From NCBI GenBank assembly GCA_964550025.1, contig CAZJYI010000046.1, positions 10,820 to 74,819 of the forward strand: 64,000 nucleotides of DNA, in the 5' to 3' direction. The stretch comes from CAZJYI01 sp964550025. GTDB lineage: Bacteria > Verrucomicrobiota > Kiritimatiellia > UBA8416 > CAYOBW01. Numbering within the stretch: the first letter of the stretch is position 1; each line of letters starts with the position of its first letter. Of this stretch, positions 1 to 8,397 are shown piece by piece. Below the pieces are notes generated by a model. It made no database searches and was not told where the DNA came from. It was given only the letters and a program-made list of their open reading frames with translations. The position numbers and the translations under genes are program-made.

Positions 1-654
1 CCCCGGCAGGGGGCGCTCGTCGACCCCGCTGGTTCGGGGAAGCACGGCGTCGTCGGCCACAAAAGCCACCAGGCCCAGGGCCGTCAATTGCCCTCGCAGG
101 CAGTCGGCGTCTTCCGCCGTGTCGAGGTGGCGCGCCAGGAGTTGCCGGTCATGTGCCTCGTACAGCAGTGCGGCATTCACGATCTCCGGCAGGATGTCGA
201 GCAGCATCCGCGCGGCTTCCCGCCCCAGGACGCGTCGCCCGCGGGCCGGGAGGCCGGTGGTGAAACGCGCCTCGACGCCGTCGGGCCCCACGAGTACCGA
301 TGAACGTTCCAGGATTTCCTGGCCCGGGGCGGGTACGTGGAAAAGCCCGCTCTTGCCCGATCCGGCCTTGCCGCTGAACTCACGGCACGCGCGAGAGAAC
401 GCGCGGGCAAGGTAGTCGCGCAGAGCGACGGCGCGGATGGCGCTGGACCGCGTTTCTTCCGGAAAGGCTGCGATGGCGGCGGGAACCTGCACGCGCATGC
501 GGCTTGGCGCGGCAAAGGGGTCGCCCTGCACGTGGTCGACGATGAGGCGGAAATCGTCGAATTGGTATTGGCCGCGGATATCTTTGTACGCGGGATAGCC
601 GCGGCCGTCGATGCGGCGCAGGATACGGAGGAGGTCGTCTGCACTGGCGTTCAC
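1..654 (-). CDS. ABC-class ATPase, N-terminal part (cut by window edge)
   Basis: The frame is open from a GTG at 654 to the left edge (218 codons, no stop). The start overlaps the stop of the upstream reductase gene as GTGA, so translation is probably coupled. The N-terminus reads RIDGRGYPAYKDIRGQY (about residues 12-28) followed by VDHVQGDPFAAPSRMRVQVP (about 39-58). This is the hallmark of the stand-alone predicted ATPase of the ABC class family (Pfam ABC_ATPase), whose Walker motifs lie further downstream and outside the window. The glycine-rich stretch FSGKAGSGKSG near residue 94 resembles a P-loop but, by family precedent, is not the main ATP site. The cellular role of the family is unknown. 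Family assignment is from remembered motifs. Confidence 0.85.
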   Translation of the reverse strand, partial: MNASADDLLRILRRIDGRGYPAYKDIRGQYQFDDFRLIVDHVQGDPFAAPSRMRVQVPAAIAAFPEETRSSAIRAVALRDYLARAFSRACREFSGKAGSGKSGLFHVPAPGQEILERSSVLVGPDGVEARFTTGLPARGRRVLGREAARMLLDILPEIVNAALLYEAHDRQLLARHLDTAEDADCLRGQLTALGLVAFVADDAVLPRTSGVDERPLPG

Positions 655-2042
655 GACGGGCGTTCCTCTCCGAACCTGTCCCTGGCGTTCCGGACTGCAT
701 CGCGGGCGACTTCGGGCAAAGCGGGATGGATGAAGATCATGTCCAGAAGGTCGTCCAGGCCGCCGCCCATCTTCATCATCGCGATGAACAGGTGGATCAT
801 GTTCGAGGCTTCGTCGCCGACGATGTGCGCGCCGAGCAGGCGGCGGGTTTGCGCGTCGAAAAGCACTTTGACGAAGCCGTGATCGGATGCGCGCGCCAGC
901 CCCGGAGTGCTGTCGGCATAGGAGGCCTTCCCGACCACGTAGCGGACGTCCTGTTCGCGCAGTTGCTCCTCGCCGTCGCCGACACCCGCGACTTCGGGAT
1001 GGGCGAAGATGGCGTGCGGCACGGGGCCGTAGGCAATCGGGCGGCGGGGGGCGTCGCCGAAGACGGTGCGCATCAGGTATTCGCCTTCGTAGTTGACGGT
1101 GTGCCGGAAGAGGTAGTTCCCCACCACGTCGCCGAGGGCGTAGACGCCGTCGACCGCGGTTTCGAGATGGTCGTTGACGCGAATGAAACCGTTGCGCGTC
1201 GTGATGCCCGTATTCTCCAGCCCGAGATCGTGCGTCTCCGGCACAACGCCCGTCGCGACGAGCAACGCGTCCCCGGTGACGGTCTGTTCGCGACCGTCCG
1301 GGGCGCTGCAATGCACCGAGAAGGTGCCGTCCCGGTACTCGACCCGCCGCGGGTGAACCCCTTCGTGCAGGACGTGGCGGCGACCGAAAACCCGGTGAAA
1401 CTCGTCGGAGACGTCACGGTCTTCGCGGCGAAGCAGGCGGCTGCGCACGATAAACTCCACCCCGGCGCCGGCCGCGGCGTAGGCGCCGCCAAGCTCGACA
1501 GCGATATAGCTGGCGCCGATGACCACGAGCCGCTCGGGGAGCTCGGTCCGCCGCAGCGCTTCCTCGCTTGTCATGAAAGGCGTGTCACGGAGGCCGTCAA
1601 TGTCAGGGATCGCGGGGCGGGACCCCGTGGCAATGAAGATGCGCTCTGCGGCAAGAGTGGCGTCGCCGGCAACTACCGTCTTGTCGCCCGTGAAACGGGC
1701 CCAGACGGGGAAGTAGTCGAGGTTCTCGGCGTTTTCGAACTTCCCTCGCAGGTTTGCGGACATGCCGTCGACCGTGGCGGAGGTGCGGCGGACGAGGGAG
1801 GCGAAGTCGACGGTCGGGTCCAGGTTGCCGCCGATATCAAGCCGTGCCGCGCGGTGCATTTCCGCGGCCCGCTCGGTCGGGTAGATCAGCATCTTGGACG
1901 GGATGCATCCGCGATTGAGGCAGGTGCCGCCGGCTTGCCGCGCTTCTATGAACGCAACGCGCAGACCCATAGCGGCGGCGGGAAGCGCGATCTTCACGCC
2001 TCCGCCGCTTCCGATAACGATGACGTCGTAGGTGCGGGTCAC
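651..2042 (-). CDS. FAD-dependent pyridine nucleotide-disulfide oxidoreductase (mycothione reductase / dihydrolipoyl dehydrogenase-like)
   Basis: 463 residues, normal for class I flavin disulfide reductases. The FAD-binding beta-alpha-beta motif is at the N-terminus (VIVIGSGGG, residues 7-15). The redox-active disulfide is GGTCLNRGCIPSK with C41 and C46, and the C-terminal acid-base pair is HPALPE (H439, E444). These are the catalytic elements that use NADPH or NADH to reduce a small disulfide or lipoyl substrate in the cytoplasm. No 2-oxoacid dehydrogenase genes lie nearby, and the sequence around the disulfide resembles mycothione reductase as much as Lpd, so the substrate is left open. The GTG start overlaps the preceding gene (GTGA), and the stop overlaps the following gene the same way, giving a three-gene operon. 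Confidence 0.93.
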   Translation of the reverse strand: MTRTYDVIVIGSGGGVKIALPAAAMGLRVAFIEARQAGGTCLNRGCIPSKMLIYPTERAAEMHRAARLDIGGNLDPTVDFASLVRRTSATVDGMSANLRGKFENAENLDYFPVWARFTGDKTVVAGDATLAAERIFIATGSRPAIPDIDGLRDTPFMTSEEALRRTELPERLVVIGASYIAVELGGAYAAAGAGVEFIVRSRLLRREDRDVSDEFHRVFGRRHVLHEGVHPRRVEYRDGTFSVHCSAPDGREQTVTGDALLVATGVVPETHDLGLENTGITTRNGFIRVNDHLETAVDGVYALGDVVGNYLFRHTVNYEGEYLMRTVFGDAPRRPIAYGPVPHAIFAHPEVAGVGDGEEQLREQDVRYVVGKASYADSTPGLARASDHGFVKVLFDAQTRRLLGAHIVGDEASNMIHLFIAMMKMGGGLDDLLDMIFIHPALPEVARDAVRNARDRFGEERPS

Positions 2043-3205
2043 AGGTCTTGCAATGCCAGGACGCAGTAGGACGTGGCCAGGATGGGGTCGTTCTCCCAGA
2101 ACCGGCCGGTGTCATTGGCCCAGTAGCCGTATCCCGTCTTCGGATCGATCTTCTGCAGTGAAATGAGCCTTTCAGCGAGGTCGGACTTCCAGTTCAGCAA
2201 CTTGCCGCCTTCCTGGGGGACGAAGTCGCGGCCGGACGCATCCAGGGCGCGTGTCAGGACATTGTAGAAGAAGAACAGGCCCTGCTGCCCCATGCCCGGG
2301 TTCTCCTCGAGCGTCCAGTGCCTGGCGCTCCAGTCGAGTGCCGAGGCGACGCGAGGGTCCCGCATTTCGACGTTGGCGTAGACGAGCGCCAGCAGCCCGG
2401 CGTAGGTCATGCTGCCGTAGGCCCGGAAGAACACGACGCCGGCGTCGTTGGTAAGGGTTCCCGCCTTGGGGTCGCTGGGGTTGTACGCGAAGCCGCCTGC
2501 ATTGTCCGTTCCGGATTCCGGCTTGGCCTGCAGGCGCTCGACGAATTTGGCGGTTTCCTTCCAGTCGATGTCCACCCGTTTCTCGCCCTTGGCGCGCAGG
2601 TCTTCGACATCCTGCGTCAGGCGCATGGCCTGGGCGGAGTAGTACGTGTTCAGCAGGTCCGTGTAGGCGCGCTTGGTCGCCTTGTCGTAACCGAATCCCC
2701 CGCGGTAGACGTCGTCGCCGAGGTGTTGCGAGTCCGCTACGAACTTGCGCGCGTTCAGAACGACCGGCACCGCGTCGGCGCGTCTGGTGGCGTGCAGGGC
2801 GGTCATGCAGATCGCCGTGTTATAGTTGCTGAGACCTCCCCCCTTGCGGCCTTCCACGTGCCTGTAGATCCCGCCGTCGTCCCGTACGCAGCCCAGGATG
2901 TAATCGACCCCGTTCTTGAGGCACTTGGTGCGCTGCGGGTGCTTTCCCACGGCGAAGGCCCAGACCGGCAGTGCCGTGAGCGCGGGGAAAGACCCATTGG
3001 ACCACGAGCCGTCCGGCTTCTGATTGGCGGCCAGCCAGTCGAGGGCTCGGTCGACGGCGGCGTTGACCTCGTTCTGAAGTGACGTGCTGAGTGTGCCGAG
3101 AGGTTGTTCCGACGATGTCAGTGTCGTGCTCTTCTGCGCCCCGGCCGTCGCGACGACGCACGCAAGGACGCAAATCGACAACCAGCGAACGGTGCTGTTT
3201 TGCAT
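2039..3205 (-). CDS. Exported prenyltransferase/squalene-oxidase-repeat protein
   Basis: About 388 residues. A signal peptide (MQNSTVRWLSICVLACVVA) precedes alpha-alpha-barrel repeats of the terpene cyclase/prenyltransferase fold: NQKPDGSWSNG near residue 60, DDGGIYRHVEG, GGFGYDKATKRAYTDL, NAGGFAYNP and KTGYGYWANDTGRFWEN. The DXDD acid of true squalene-hopene cyclases is not visible and the protein is exported, so cyclase activity is doubtful. Similar exported proteins are common in planctomycetes and relatives and have no known function. I chose the second ATG (3205) because AAAGGA lies 7 bases upstream; the ATG at 3220 would leave that site inside the coding region. The stop overlaps the reductase start. 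Confidence 0.85.
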   Translation of the reverse strand: MQNSTVRWLSICVLACVVATAGAQKSTTLTSSEQPLGTLSTSLQNEVNAAVDRALDWLAANQKPDGSWSNGSFPALTALPVWAFAVGKHPQRTKCLKNGVDYILGCVRDDGGIYRHVEGRKGGGLSNYNTAICMTALHATRRADAVPVVLNARKFVADSQHLGDDVYRGGFGYDKATKRAYTDLLNTYYSAQAMRLTQDVEDLRAKGEKRVDIDWKETAKFVERLQAKPESGTDNAGGFAYNPSDPKAGTLTNDAGVVFFRAYGSMTYAGLLALVYANVEMRDPRVASALDWSARHWTLEENPGMGQQGLFFFYNVLTRALDASGRDFVPQEGGKLLNWKSDLAERLISLQKIDPKTGYGYWANDTGRFWENDPILATSYCVLALQDL

Positions 3206-3234
3206 AGTTATTCCTTTCATTGACGGCCGACCAT

Positions 3235-3262
3235 CCTATACTGATTACGCTTGCGGGGGCAA
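3235..3262 (-). promoter_or_regulatory. Candidate sigma-70 promoter for the 3205-1 operon
   Basis: On the minus strand TTGCCC (3262-3257) and TATAGG (3240-3235) are separated by 16 bp and lie about 30 bp upstream of the chosen start. The match to consensus is moderate. The region is the divergent gap between the terpene-cyclase-fold gene and the AMMECR1 gene. Confidence 0.4.
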
Positions 3263-3395
3263 TGTCTATTAGAGACTGACCTCGTGAGGTCCTTGCGTTT
3301 TGCGCGGAGGATCAGGCGTGAGCCGTTGGAAGCGGAAATGAGTGATCACTGATTACTCTGGTTGCGGCTGGAGGCCATCTTGGGAGACAGGCGAT

Positions 3396-4142
3396 ATGAA
3401 ATGGATCGATACGCTACTGGCAGTGTGTACACTGGCATTTGTGGCGGGGTGTGCGGATGTGGATGCCGGTCCCGGCAATGCGGGGAAGCCGGCTGGGGAC
3501 GGCCGCCCGGCACTCGCCCGGGACGGGCAAAAGGAGGTGGGTGGAAAAGTGAAAGTGAAAGAGCACGGAAGCGGAGACTGGACACCGGGGCTGAGTGACG
3601 AGGAGAAGGCAACGCTTTTCGCGATTGCCAATGACACGCTGTCCTGGTGCGTCCAACGCTCGAAAGAGCCGTTTTCATTCGAGAAGTACACACTCACAGA
3701 CAAGCTGAAAGCGCGCTGCGCGACGTTCGTGACGCTCAGGCAGGCCAACGGCGACTTGCGCGGCTGCATCGGGTCGCTGGCGCCTGTCGAGGCGATGTAC
3801 AAGTCCGTGCACGGAAACGCCTTTAACGCATCCATGCGTGATCACCGGTTCCGCCCCGTTTCTCCCGAGGAACTCAAAACGCTCGACGTGCACATCTCCC
3901 TGCTGAGTCCTATCGTCGAGATCGCTTCGGCGGACGATTTCAAGATTGGCGCGCACGGCATCATCGTGTCTAAGCTCGGCCGCCGCGGCGTGTTCCTGCC
4001 CGAAGTCGCGGTCGAGCAGAACTGGACGCGCGAGCAGACGCTGAACTATCTCTGCGCGCACAAGGCCGGACTGCCCCCCGATGCCTGGAAGCAGGGCGCG
4101 AAACTCGAGGTCTTCTCGAGCGTGGTCCTCTCGCTGGAGTGA
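3396..4142 (+). CDS. AMMECR1-domain lipoprotein (AmmeMemoRadiSam system protein A type)
   Basis: 248 residues from the ATG at 3396, which has GGGAGA about 9 bases upstream; an in-frame ATG at 3342 lacks such a site. The N-terminus MKWIDTLLAVCTLAFVAGC is a lipoprotein signal with lipobox V16-A17-G18-C19. A low-complexity linker follows, then the AMMECR1 domain from about residue 65 with its hallmark LRGCIGS (121-127) and later FNASMRDHRFRPVSPEEL. Most AMMECR1 proteins are cytoplasmic, so lipid anchoring is unusual. A radical SAM partner (AmrS type) lies 3 kb downstream in the opposite direction. No MEMO-domain partner is present in the window. The biochemical function of the family is unresolved. 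Confidence 0.9.
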   Translation: MKWIDTLLAVCTLAFVAGCADVDAGPGNAGKPAGDGRPALARDGQKEVGGKVKVKEHGSGDWTPGLSDEEKATLFAIANDTLSWCVQRSKEPFSFEKYTLTDKLKARCATFVTLRQANGDLRGCIGSLAPVEAMYKSVHGNAFNASMRDHRFRPVSPEELKTLDVHISLLSPIVEIASADDFKIGAHGIIVSKLGRRGVFLPEVAVEQNWTREQTLNYLCAHKAGLPPDAWKQGAKLEVFSSVVLSLE

Positions 4143-4215
4143 CATTCCTGGGTGCACGGTCTCTCCCCTTGCTCCGTTTCTTCGGGAGCGGACGGCGTGT
4201 CGTGCCGCAGGCAGA

Positions 4216-4300
4216 TCCGCCCGTGGCGGAGAAGCCGTCCCTCCAGGCGAGGGGACCGGGATCCCTGCTCGCCCGTGGAGGGTCGGGGGCCACCCCGACC
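4216..4300. repeat. Cluster of palindromes upstream of the spermidine-synthase-like gene
   Basis: Three hairpins follow one another. TCCGCC/GGCGGA comes first, then CCTCCAGGCGAG (4240-4251) pairs with CTCGCC-CG-TGGAGG (4268-4281), and GGTCGGGG (4281-4288) pairs with CCCCGACC (4293-4300) around a 4-base loop. They fill the 206-bp gap between two co-directional genes and could end the upstream transcript or be mobile palindromes like those elsewhere in the window. Confidence 0.6.
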
Positions 4301-4348
4301 GTTCGTTTGGGTAGGAGGATGGTGGGAACAGGTAGGTGGTTGAGCTAG

Positions 4349-6847
4349 ATGAATGCGGGTACTTCACGCCGCAAGGCGGCAGCGCGACAGGTCGCACGCG
4401 AAGTCCTGGCCTCGATGTTCTGCCTCGGGCTCTTCGCGGTCATTGCGCAGGTCACCTGCGTCAGGGAGATGCTGGTTGCCTTTTTTGGCAACGAGCTGAC
4501 CGTGGGCGTTGTTCTTGCCGCCTGGCTTGCTTCCATCAGCTTCGGGGCTTTCGGGGCACGCCTGCTGCTGGTGCGCGTAACCGGCGCTGACAGTCAACGT
4601 CGACTGCTGTGTGTGTTTGGCTGCTGCCTGGCCCTGCTTCTGCCGATGCAGGTGCACTGGATTCGCATCGCACGTGGCGTCTTCGGGGTTGCTCCCGGAA
4701 CATATGCTCCGCTCGGGGGTGTCTTTGGCTGCGCCGCCGTCGCGTTTCTCCCTTCCTGTGCGCTGATCGGTCTGTTCTTTCCCGTTGCTTGCGCGCGGTT
4801 GGCGGGTGTGCAGCGCAAAGAGGAACCGGGTGGATCGCAGGTGGCGGCCGCCGGCCGCGTGTACACGTGGGAGGCCGTCGGCAGCATGCTGGGCGGTGCC
4901 TGCCTGACGTATCTGCTCCTTCCCGCGTTGTCGCCCGTGCGCATCGTGGCTGCCGGTTGTGGCGTGGGATTTCTGCTGTCGGCCCTGAATGTGCGCAGCC
5001 GCGTATTGCGGGTGGGGTGGGGGGGGCTTGCCGCGGCTGCCGTGGCGGCCGCCGCTTTCAGTCCGGCTGTTCTGCAGCGCGTGGAGGAGGCGAGCGTGCG
5101 AGCCCGGTGGCGCGCGTTCGGCGTCTTGCCTGAAGCGGAGGCCGATGGCGTTGCATCGGGCAGCCCCGCCGTGCGCCTGGTGGCACACGAGGACACCGTC
5201 TACCAGAATCTGGCACTCACCGAGTCGATGGGGCAGTATGCACTCTACGGCAACGGCGAGGTCGTGTTTGTCTTCCCGGACCCGGTTTCCTACGAGCACG
5301 ACATTCACTTCGTGATGGCCCAGAAGCCCGATGCGCGGCGCGTATTGCTGCTTGGGGGGAACCCCGTTGGCGAAGTCCCCGAACTGCTGAAGTACCCGCT
5401 CGAAACGTTGGTGCACGTCGAACTTGACCCTGGAGTGGGGCGGCTGGTGAGCCAGGCCGCGCCGGACCTCTGCCGCGCAGTGACGGGGGACGACCGCCTG
5501 CGCAGCGTGACGCGCGACGCCGCGCGGTTCGTGAAGACGTGCGGGGAGACGTTCGACGCGGTCCTGGTACGAGCCCCGTCGCCGTCGACTGCCGGTGCCA
5601 ACCGCTTCTACACGCGGGAGTTTTACCAGGCCGTGAAGCGCATCCTGTCCCCCGGCGGCTTTGTGCAGACCTCCATCACGTCTTCGGTCCGTCTGCGGGA
5701 GGAAGCGGCAGAGCTGGGCGCATCCGTGTACAACGCCCTGGGTTCCGTGTTTCCCAAGGTGCTCGTTACCGCTGGCGGAGAGAACCTGCTTTTCGCCGGA
5801 GACGACGACTTGACGTTTGACCGTAAGACCCTCTTCGAGCGCAGCCGCTCGGCCGGCATCGACAACAGCTACTTCCGTCCCGAGTACTTTCTCATTGCCG
5901 ACGACATCGACCCGGACAAGTGCCGTTTCGTGGAGTCGCGCTTTGCGTCGGCCGCTGTAGCGGCGAACACGAATCTTCACCCCAGTACGTATCTTCGCCA
6001 GCTCGTACTCTGGAGCCGCTACAGCGACTCCGGTCTCGGCGGGGCGCTGCGCAAAGTGCAGGACCCGGATCTGCCTGCTCGGATTGGCCCTGTGTTTCTT
6101 TCGGTGCTTGGCGTGTTGCTGCTTGTGTCCGTGGCGATCGCCTTGTGTCGGCGGCGCGGGGGGAGGCCGTGTTTCGGGCACGGGTGGGCGCGTACCCAGA
6201 TTGGAACACTGATTGGGACCACGGGGTTCTGCGGGATGGCCATCGAGATGTTGCTGGTGCTCGTTTTTCAGGGGCTATACGGCTACATCTACACGCGGAT
6301 CGGCCTGATCGTCGCGATGTTTATGCTGGGCCTGGTCGCCGGGGCTCCCTCCGGTCGCTGGATGGCGGCCAAGAGGGGCCGGATGCCATGGCTGCTCATG
6401 GGCGGGGTCGAGTTGCTTTTGGCGGTCTTTCCGTTGGTCATCATCCTGCTGGTGCGTCTTGCGGCCGGGCCGGGCGGCAACCCGATCCTGCTGCGGGGGT
6501 TGGAGACGGCCGTCTACGGTTGTGTTGCCGTGGCGGGCTGGGCGGTGGGGGCCGAATTCCCGCTCGGAAACCGGCTCTACATGGATGCCGGCGGCACGGT
6601 AGGGGCCGCGGCGGCCATCACGGATGCCTCGGACCACGCCGGGGCGGCTTTGGGGAGCCTCGCGGTGGGCGTGGTCCTTGTCCCCATCTTCGGCCTGCGC
6701 GCGGCCTGCCTGGCGCTCTGTGCCGTGAAGAGCGCCGGCCTCGTACTGCTCCTCGGAGCGCACCTGTGCACAAGCTTGCACGCAGCCAAATCCGAATCTC
6801 GAAAGTCGAAATCCGAAACAAATCCGAATACCAAAAGGGAGAAATGA
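4349..6847 (+). CDS. Integral membrane protein with spermidine-synthase-like domain
   Basis: 832 residues. The N-terminal third holds several hydrophobic helices (for example LASMFCLGLFAVIAQVTC near residue 22). A Rossmann-type aminopropyl/methyltransferase domain follows, with VLLLGGNPVGEV (about 330-341) in the nucleotide-binding position and HVELDP after the next strand. Further transmembrane helices run from about residue 565 to 815. This layout matches the fused MFS/spermidine-synthase membrane proteins seen in many environmental bacteria. The glycine motif (GGNPVGE rather than GGGDG) is altered, so polyamine synthesis is not assured. The last 18 or so residues (SESRKSKSETNPNTKREK) are encoded by one arm of an inverted repeat that continues past the stop. 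No strong ribosome site precedes the ATG. Confidence 0.8.
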   Translation: MNAGTSRRKAAARQVAREVLASMFCLGLFAVIAQVTCVREMLVAFFGNELTVGVVLAAWLASISFGAFGARLLLVRVTGADSQRRLLCVFGCCLALLLPMQVHWIRIARGVFGVAPGTYAPLGGVFGCAAVAFLPSCALIGLFFPVACARLAGVQRKEEPGGSQVAAAGRVYTWEAVGSMLGGACLTYLLLPALSPVRIVAAGCGVGFLLSALNVRSRVLRVGWGGLAAAAVAAAAFSPAVLQRVEEASVRARWRAFGVLPEAEADGVASGSPAVRLVAHEDTVYQNLALTESMGQYALYGNGEVVFVFPDPVSYEHDIHFVMAQKPDARRVLLLGGNPVGEVPELLKYPLETLVHVELDPGVGRLVSQAAPDLCRAVTGDDRLRSVTRDAARFVKTCGETFDAVLVRAPSPSTAGANRFYTREFYQAVKRILSPGGFVQTSITSSVRLREEAAELGASVYNALGSVFPKVLVTAGGENLLFAGDDDLTFDRKTLFERSRSAGIDNSYFRPEYFLIADDIDPDKCRFVESRFASAAVAANTNLHPSTYLRQLVLWSRYSDSGLGGALRKVQDPDLPARIGPVFLSVLGVLLLVSVAIALCRRRGGRPCFGHGWARTQIGTLIGTTGFCGMAIEMLLVLVFQGLYGYIYTRIGLIVAMFMLGLVAGAPSGRWMAAKRGRMPWLLMGGVELLLAVFPLVIILLVRLAAGPGGNPILLRGLETAVYGCVAVAGWAVGAEFPLGNRLYMDAGGTVGAAAAITDASDHAGAALGSLAVGVVLVPIFGLRAACLALCAVKSAGLVLLLGAHLCTSLHAAKSESRKSKSETNPNTKREK

Positions 6848-6955
6848 CAGGAAGACGGGGAGACGGCGACGGGAGGCCGCTCTTGGTTTCGGGATTCAAG
6901 CCTTCGGATTTCGGGTTTGTTTCGGGTTTCGATATTCGGATTTCGGATTTGCAGT
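6786..6955. repeat. Imperfect inverted repeat of AATCCGAA/TTCGGATT words
   Basis: The left arm (about 6786-6840, inside the end of the membrane protein gene) is built from CCGAAT and CGAAATCCGAA words. The right arm (about 6893-6955) carries the reverse complements (TTCGGATTTC, GATATTCGGATTTC). The arms enclose about 50 bp that contain the stop codon. The structure sits between convergent genes, so it may stop transcription from both sides. Its A+T-rich word structure differs from the surrounding genes. Confidence 0.7.
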
Positions 6956-6983
6956 CCGAATCCCCCTTCTTACCGGCCAGTCT

Positions 6984-8111
6984 TCAATTCCACACACCCG
7001 GGATGTTCTCACCGCACTTCGGGCATTTTCCCTGCTTGAGGGAGTCGGCCATGACGAGGTGTCCGTAGCGTTTGACGGCGGGCGTTTTGCACTTGGGGCA
7101 GTAGGTGTTTTCTCCTTCGCCGCCGGGCATGTTCCCCGTGTAGACGAAGCGGAGGCCCTGGGCCAGTGCCGTGGCTCGCGCTTTGTGCAGTGTGGCCGGC
7201 GGGGTGCGGGGGAGGTTTCGTAGCTGGTAAGCCGGGTGGAAGCGCGTGAAGTGCAGCGGCACACCGGGGCCGAGCTCCTTGACGATCCACTCCGCCATGC
7301 GCTTGATCTCGTCCATGTCGTCGTTCTGGGTCGGGATCACGAGCACGACGATCTCGAACCACACCCCGGAGCCGGCCAGGCGCTTCAGCGTTTCGAGCAC
7401 GGGTTTCAGGCGACCCTCGCACAGCTTGGCGTAGAAACGCTGGGAGAATGCCTTGAGGTCGACCTTGTATGCCGTGATTAGCGGGAGAAGTTCCTCCAAA
7501 GGCTTGGCGTTGATGAAACCGTTGCTGACGACGACATTGCCCAGGTCCCGGTCGCGCGTGGCGCGAGCGCAGTCCACCATGTATTCGTAGAAGACCGTGG
7601 GTTCGCTGTAGGTGTAGGCCACGACCTTCGATCCGCGCCGGGCGGCCTCGGCCGCGACGGCTTGCGGGGGCACGAACGGCACATTGACTTTCGAGGGATC
7701 TGCCTGGGAAATGTCCCAGTTCTGGCAGAACTTGCAGCGGATGTTGCACCCGACCGTGGCGATCGAGAAAGCGCGTTGCCCGGGGTAGACGTGGAAGAAG
7801 GGCTTCTTCTCGATGGGGTCGTTGTTGGCGGCGCAGGGACGCCCGTAAACGAGGGTGAGATAGCGGCCGTCGCGGTTTTCGTGCACGTTGCAGTGTCCGC
7901 GCTTGCCCTCCTTTACAACGCACTGGCGCGGGCAGATCGCGCACTTGACCTGCTTCTCGGGCAGCGCGGTGTATCCCCACACTTCGCGCAATTCGACGGT
8001 GGCCGGCGGTTGCGCCACGGGTTGGGCAAGCGACGGGCCGGCGGCGGCCGCGCAGCCGGCGGATACCATGAACCGGCGGCGGGAGAGGCAAGCTGCGCAA
8101 TCGGTCTTCAT
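6984..8111 (-). CDS. amrS: AmmeMemoRadiSam system radical SAM enzyme with Tat signal
   Basis: 375 residues. The [4Fe-4S]-binding CX3CX2C motif of radical SAM enzymes is C122-NIR-C126-KF-C129. It is preceded by a Cys-rich segment (C57, C60, C64, C74) typical of the AmrS / pyruvate-formate-lyase-activating-like family. Two CPKC pairs near the C-terminus (C338/C341, C363/C366) look like a zinc ribbon. The N-terminus has a twin-arginine signal (SRRRFMVSAG, residues 10-19) and then an Ala-rich stretch. Export would be odd for a radical SAM enzyme, which needs a reductant, but it would match the lipoprotein signal on the AMMECR1 protein in this cluster. The substrate is unknown. Confidence 0.9.
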   Translation of the reverse strand: MKTDCAACLSRRRFMVSAGCAAAAGPSLAQPVAQPPATVELREVWGYTALPEKQVKCAICPRQCVVKEGKRGHCNVHENRDGRYLTLVYGRPCAANNDPIEKKPFFHVYPGQRAFSIATVGCNIRCKFCQNWDISQADPSKVNVPFVPPQAVAAEAARRGSKVVAYTYSEPTVFYEYMVDCARATRDRDLGNVVVSNGFINAKPLEELLPLITAYKVDLKAFSQRFYAKLCEGRLKPVLETLKRLAGSGVWFEIVVLVIPTQNDDMDEIKRMAEWIVKELGPGVPLHFTRFHPAYQLRNLPRTPPATLHKARATALAQGLRFVYTGNMPGGEGENTYCPKCKTPAVKRYGHLVMADSLKQGKCPKCGENIPGVWN

Positions 8112-8204
8112 AGCATGGGAGATAGTAACACACGCGGCGCGGGAACAGCAATAGTGAGCTTGAATGCTGTGGGGCAGGGAAGTATGGTGTCGGGCGTTTG
8201 TTGC

Positions 8205-8397
8205 GGGTTGCGGATTTCAAATCCCAGATTTCAGATCTCAGATTTCAGATTCCCCGATCTGAGATTCGGAATCCGGCATCTGAGATTCGGAATCCGGCAT
8301 CTGAGATTTGAAATCTGAGATTTGCCATATGACCACGAACAACGACAACACGGGTTCCTGTTTCCCCATCTGAGATCTGAAATCTGAGATTTGCCAT
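8205..8397. repeat. ATCTGAGAT-word palindromic repeat with 69-bp tandem duplication
   Basis: The 286-bp gap between amrS and the glycosyltransferase gene is mostly repeat. The left half carries CAGATTTCAGATCTCAGATT-type words and the right half their reverse complements, so the block is roughly palindromic. Within it a 21-bp unit (ATCTGAGATTCGGAATCCGG plus C) occurs twice in tandem at 8257-8277 and 8278-8298. A larger 69-bp unit is also duplicated: the stretch ending TTTGCCATATG and the first 30 or so bases of the next gene occur at 8329 and again at 8398. The first copy reads 14 codons and then stops. Confidence 0.85.

Noticed and set aside
726..2069. 447-codon plus-strand frame opposite the flavin reductase gene
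   Set aside because: It is a high-G+C shadow; the opposite strand carries complete catalytic motifs and operon overlaps.
4364..6181. 605-codon minus-strand frame opposite the spermidine-synthase-like gene
   Set aside because: It is His/Gln/Arg-rich with no motif, and the plus strand has membrane helices and a Rossmann domain.
8257..8298. CRISPR-like direct repeats
   Set aside because: Two adjacent 21-bp units without unique spacers are a tandem repeat in a palindromic block, not an array.
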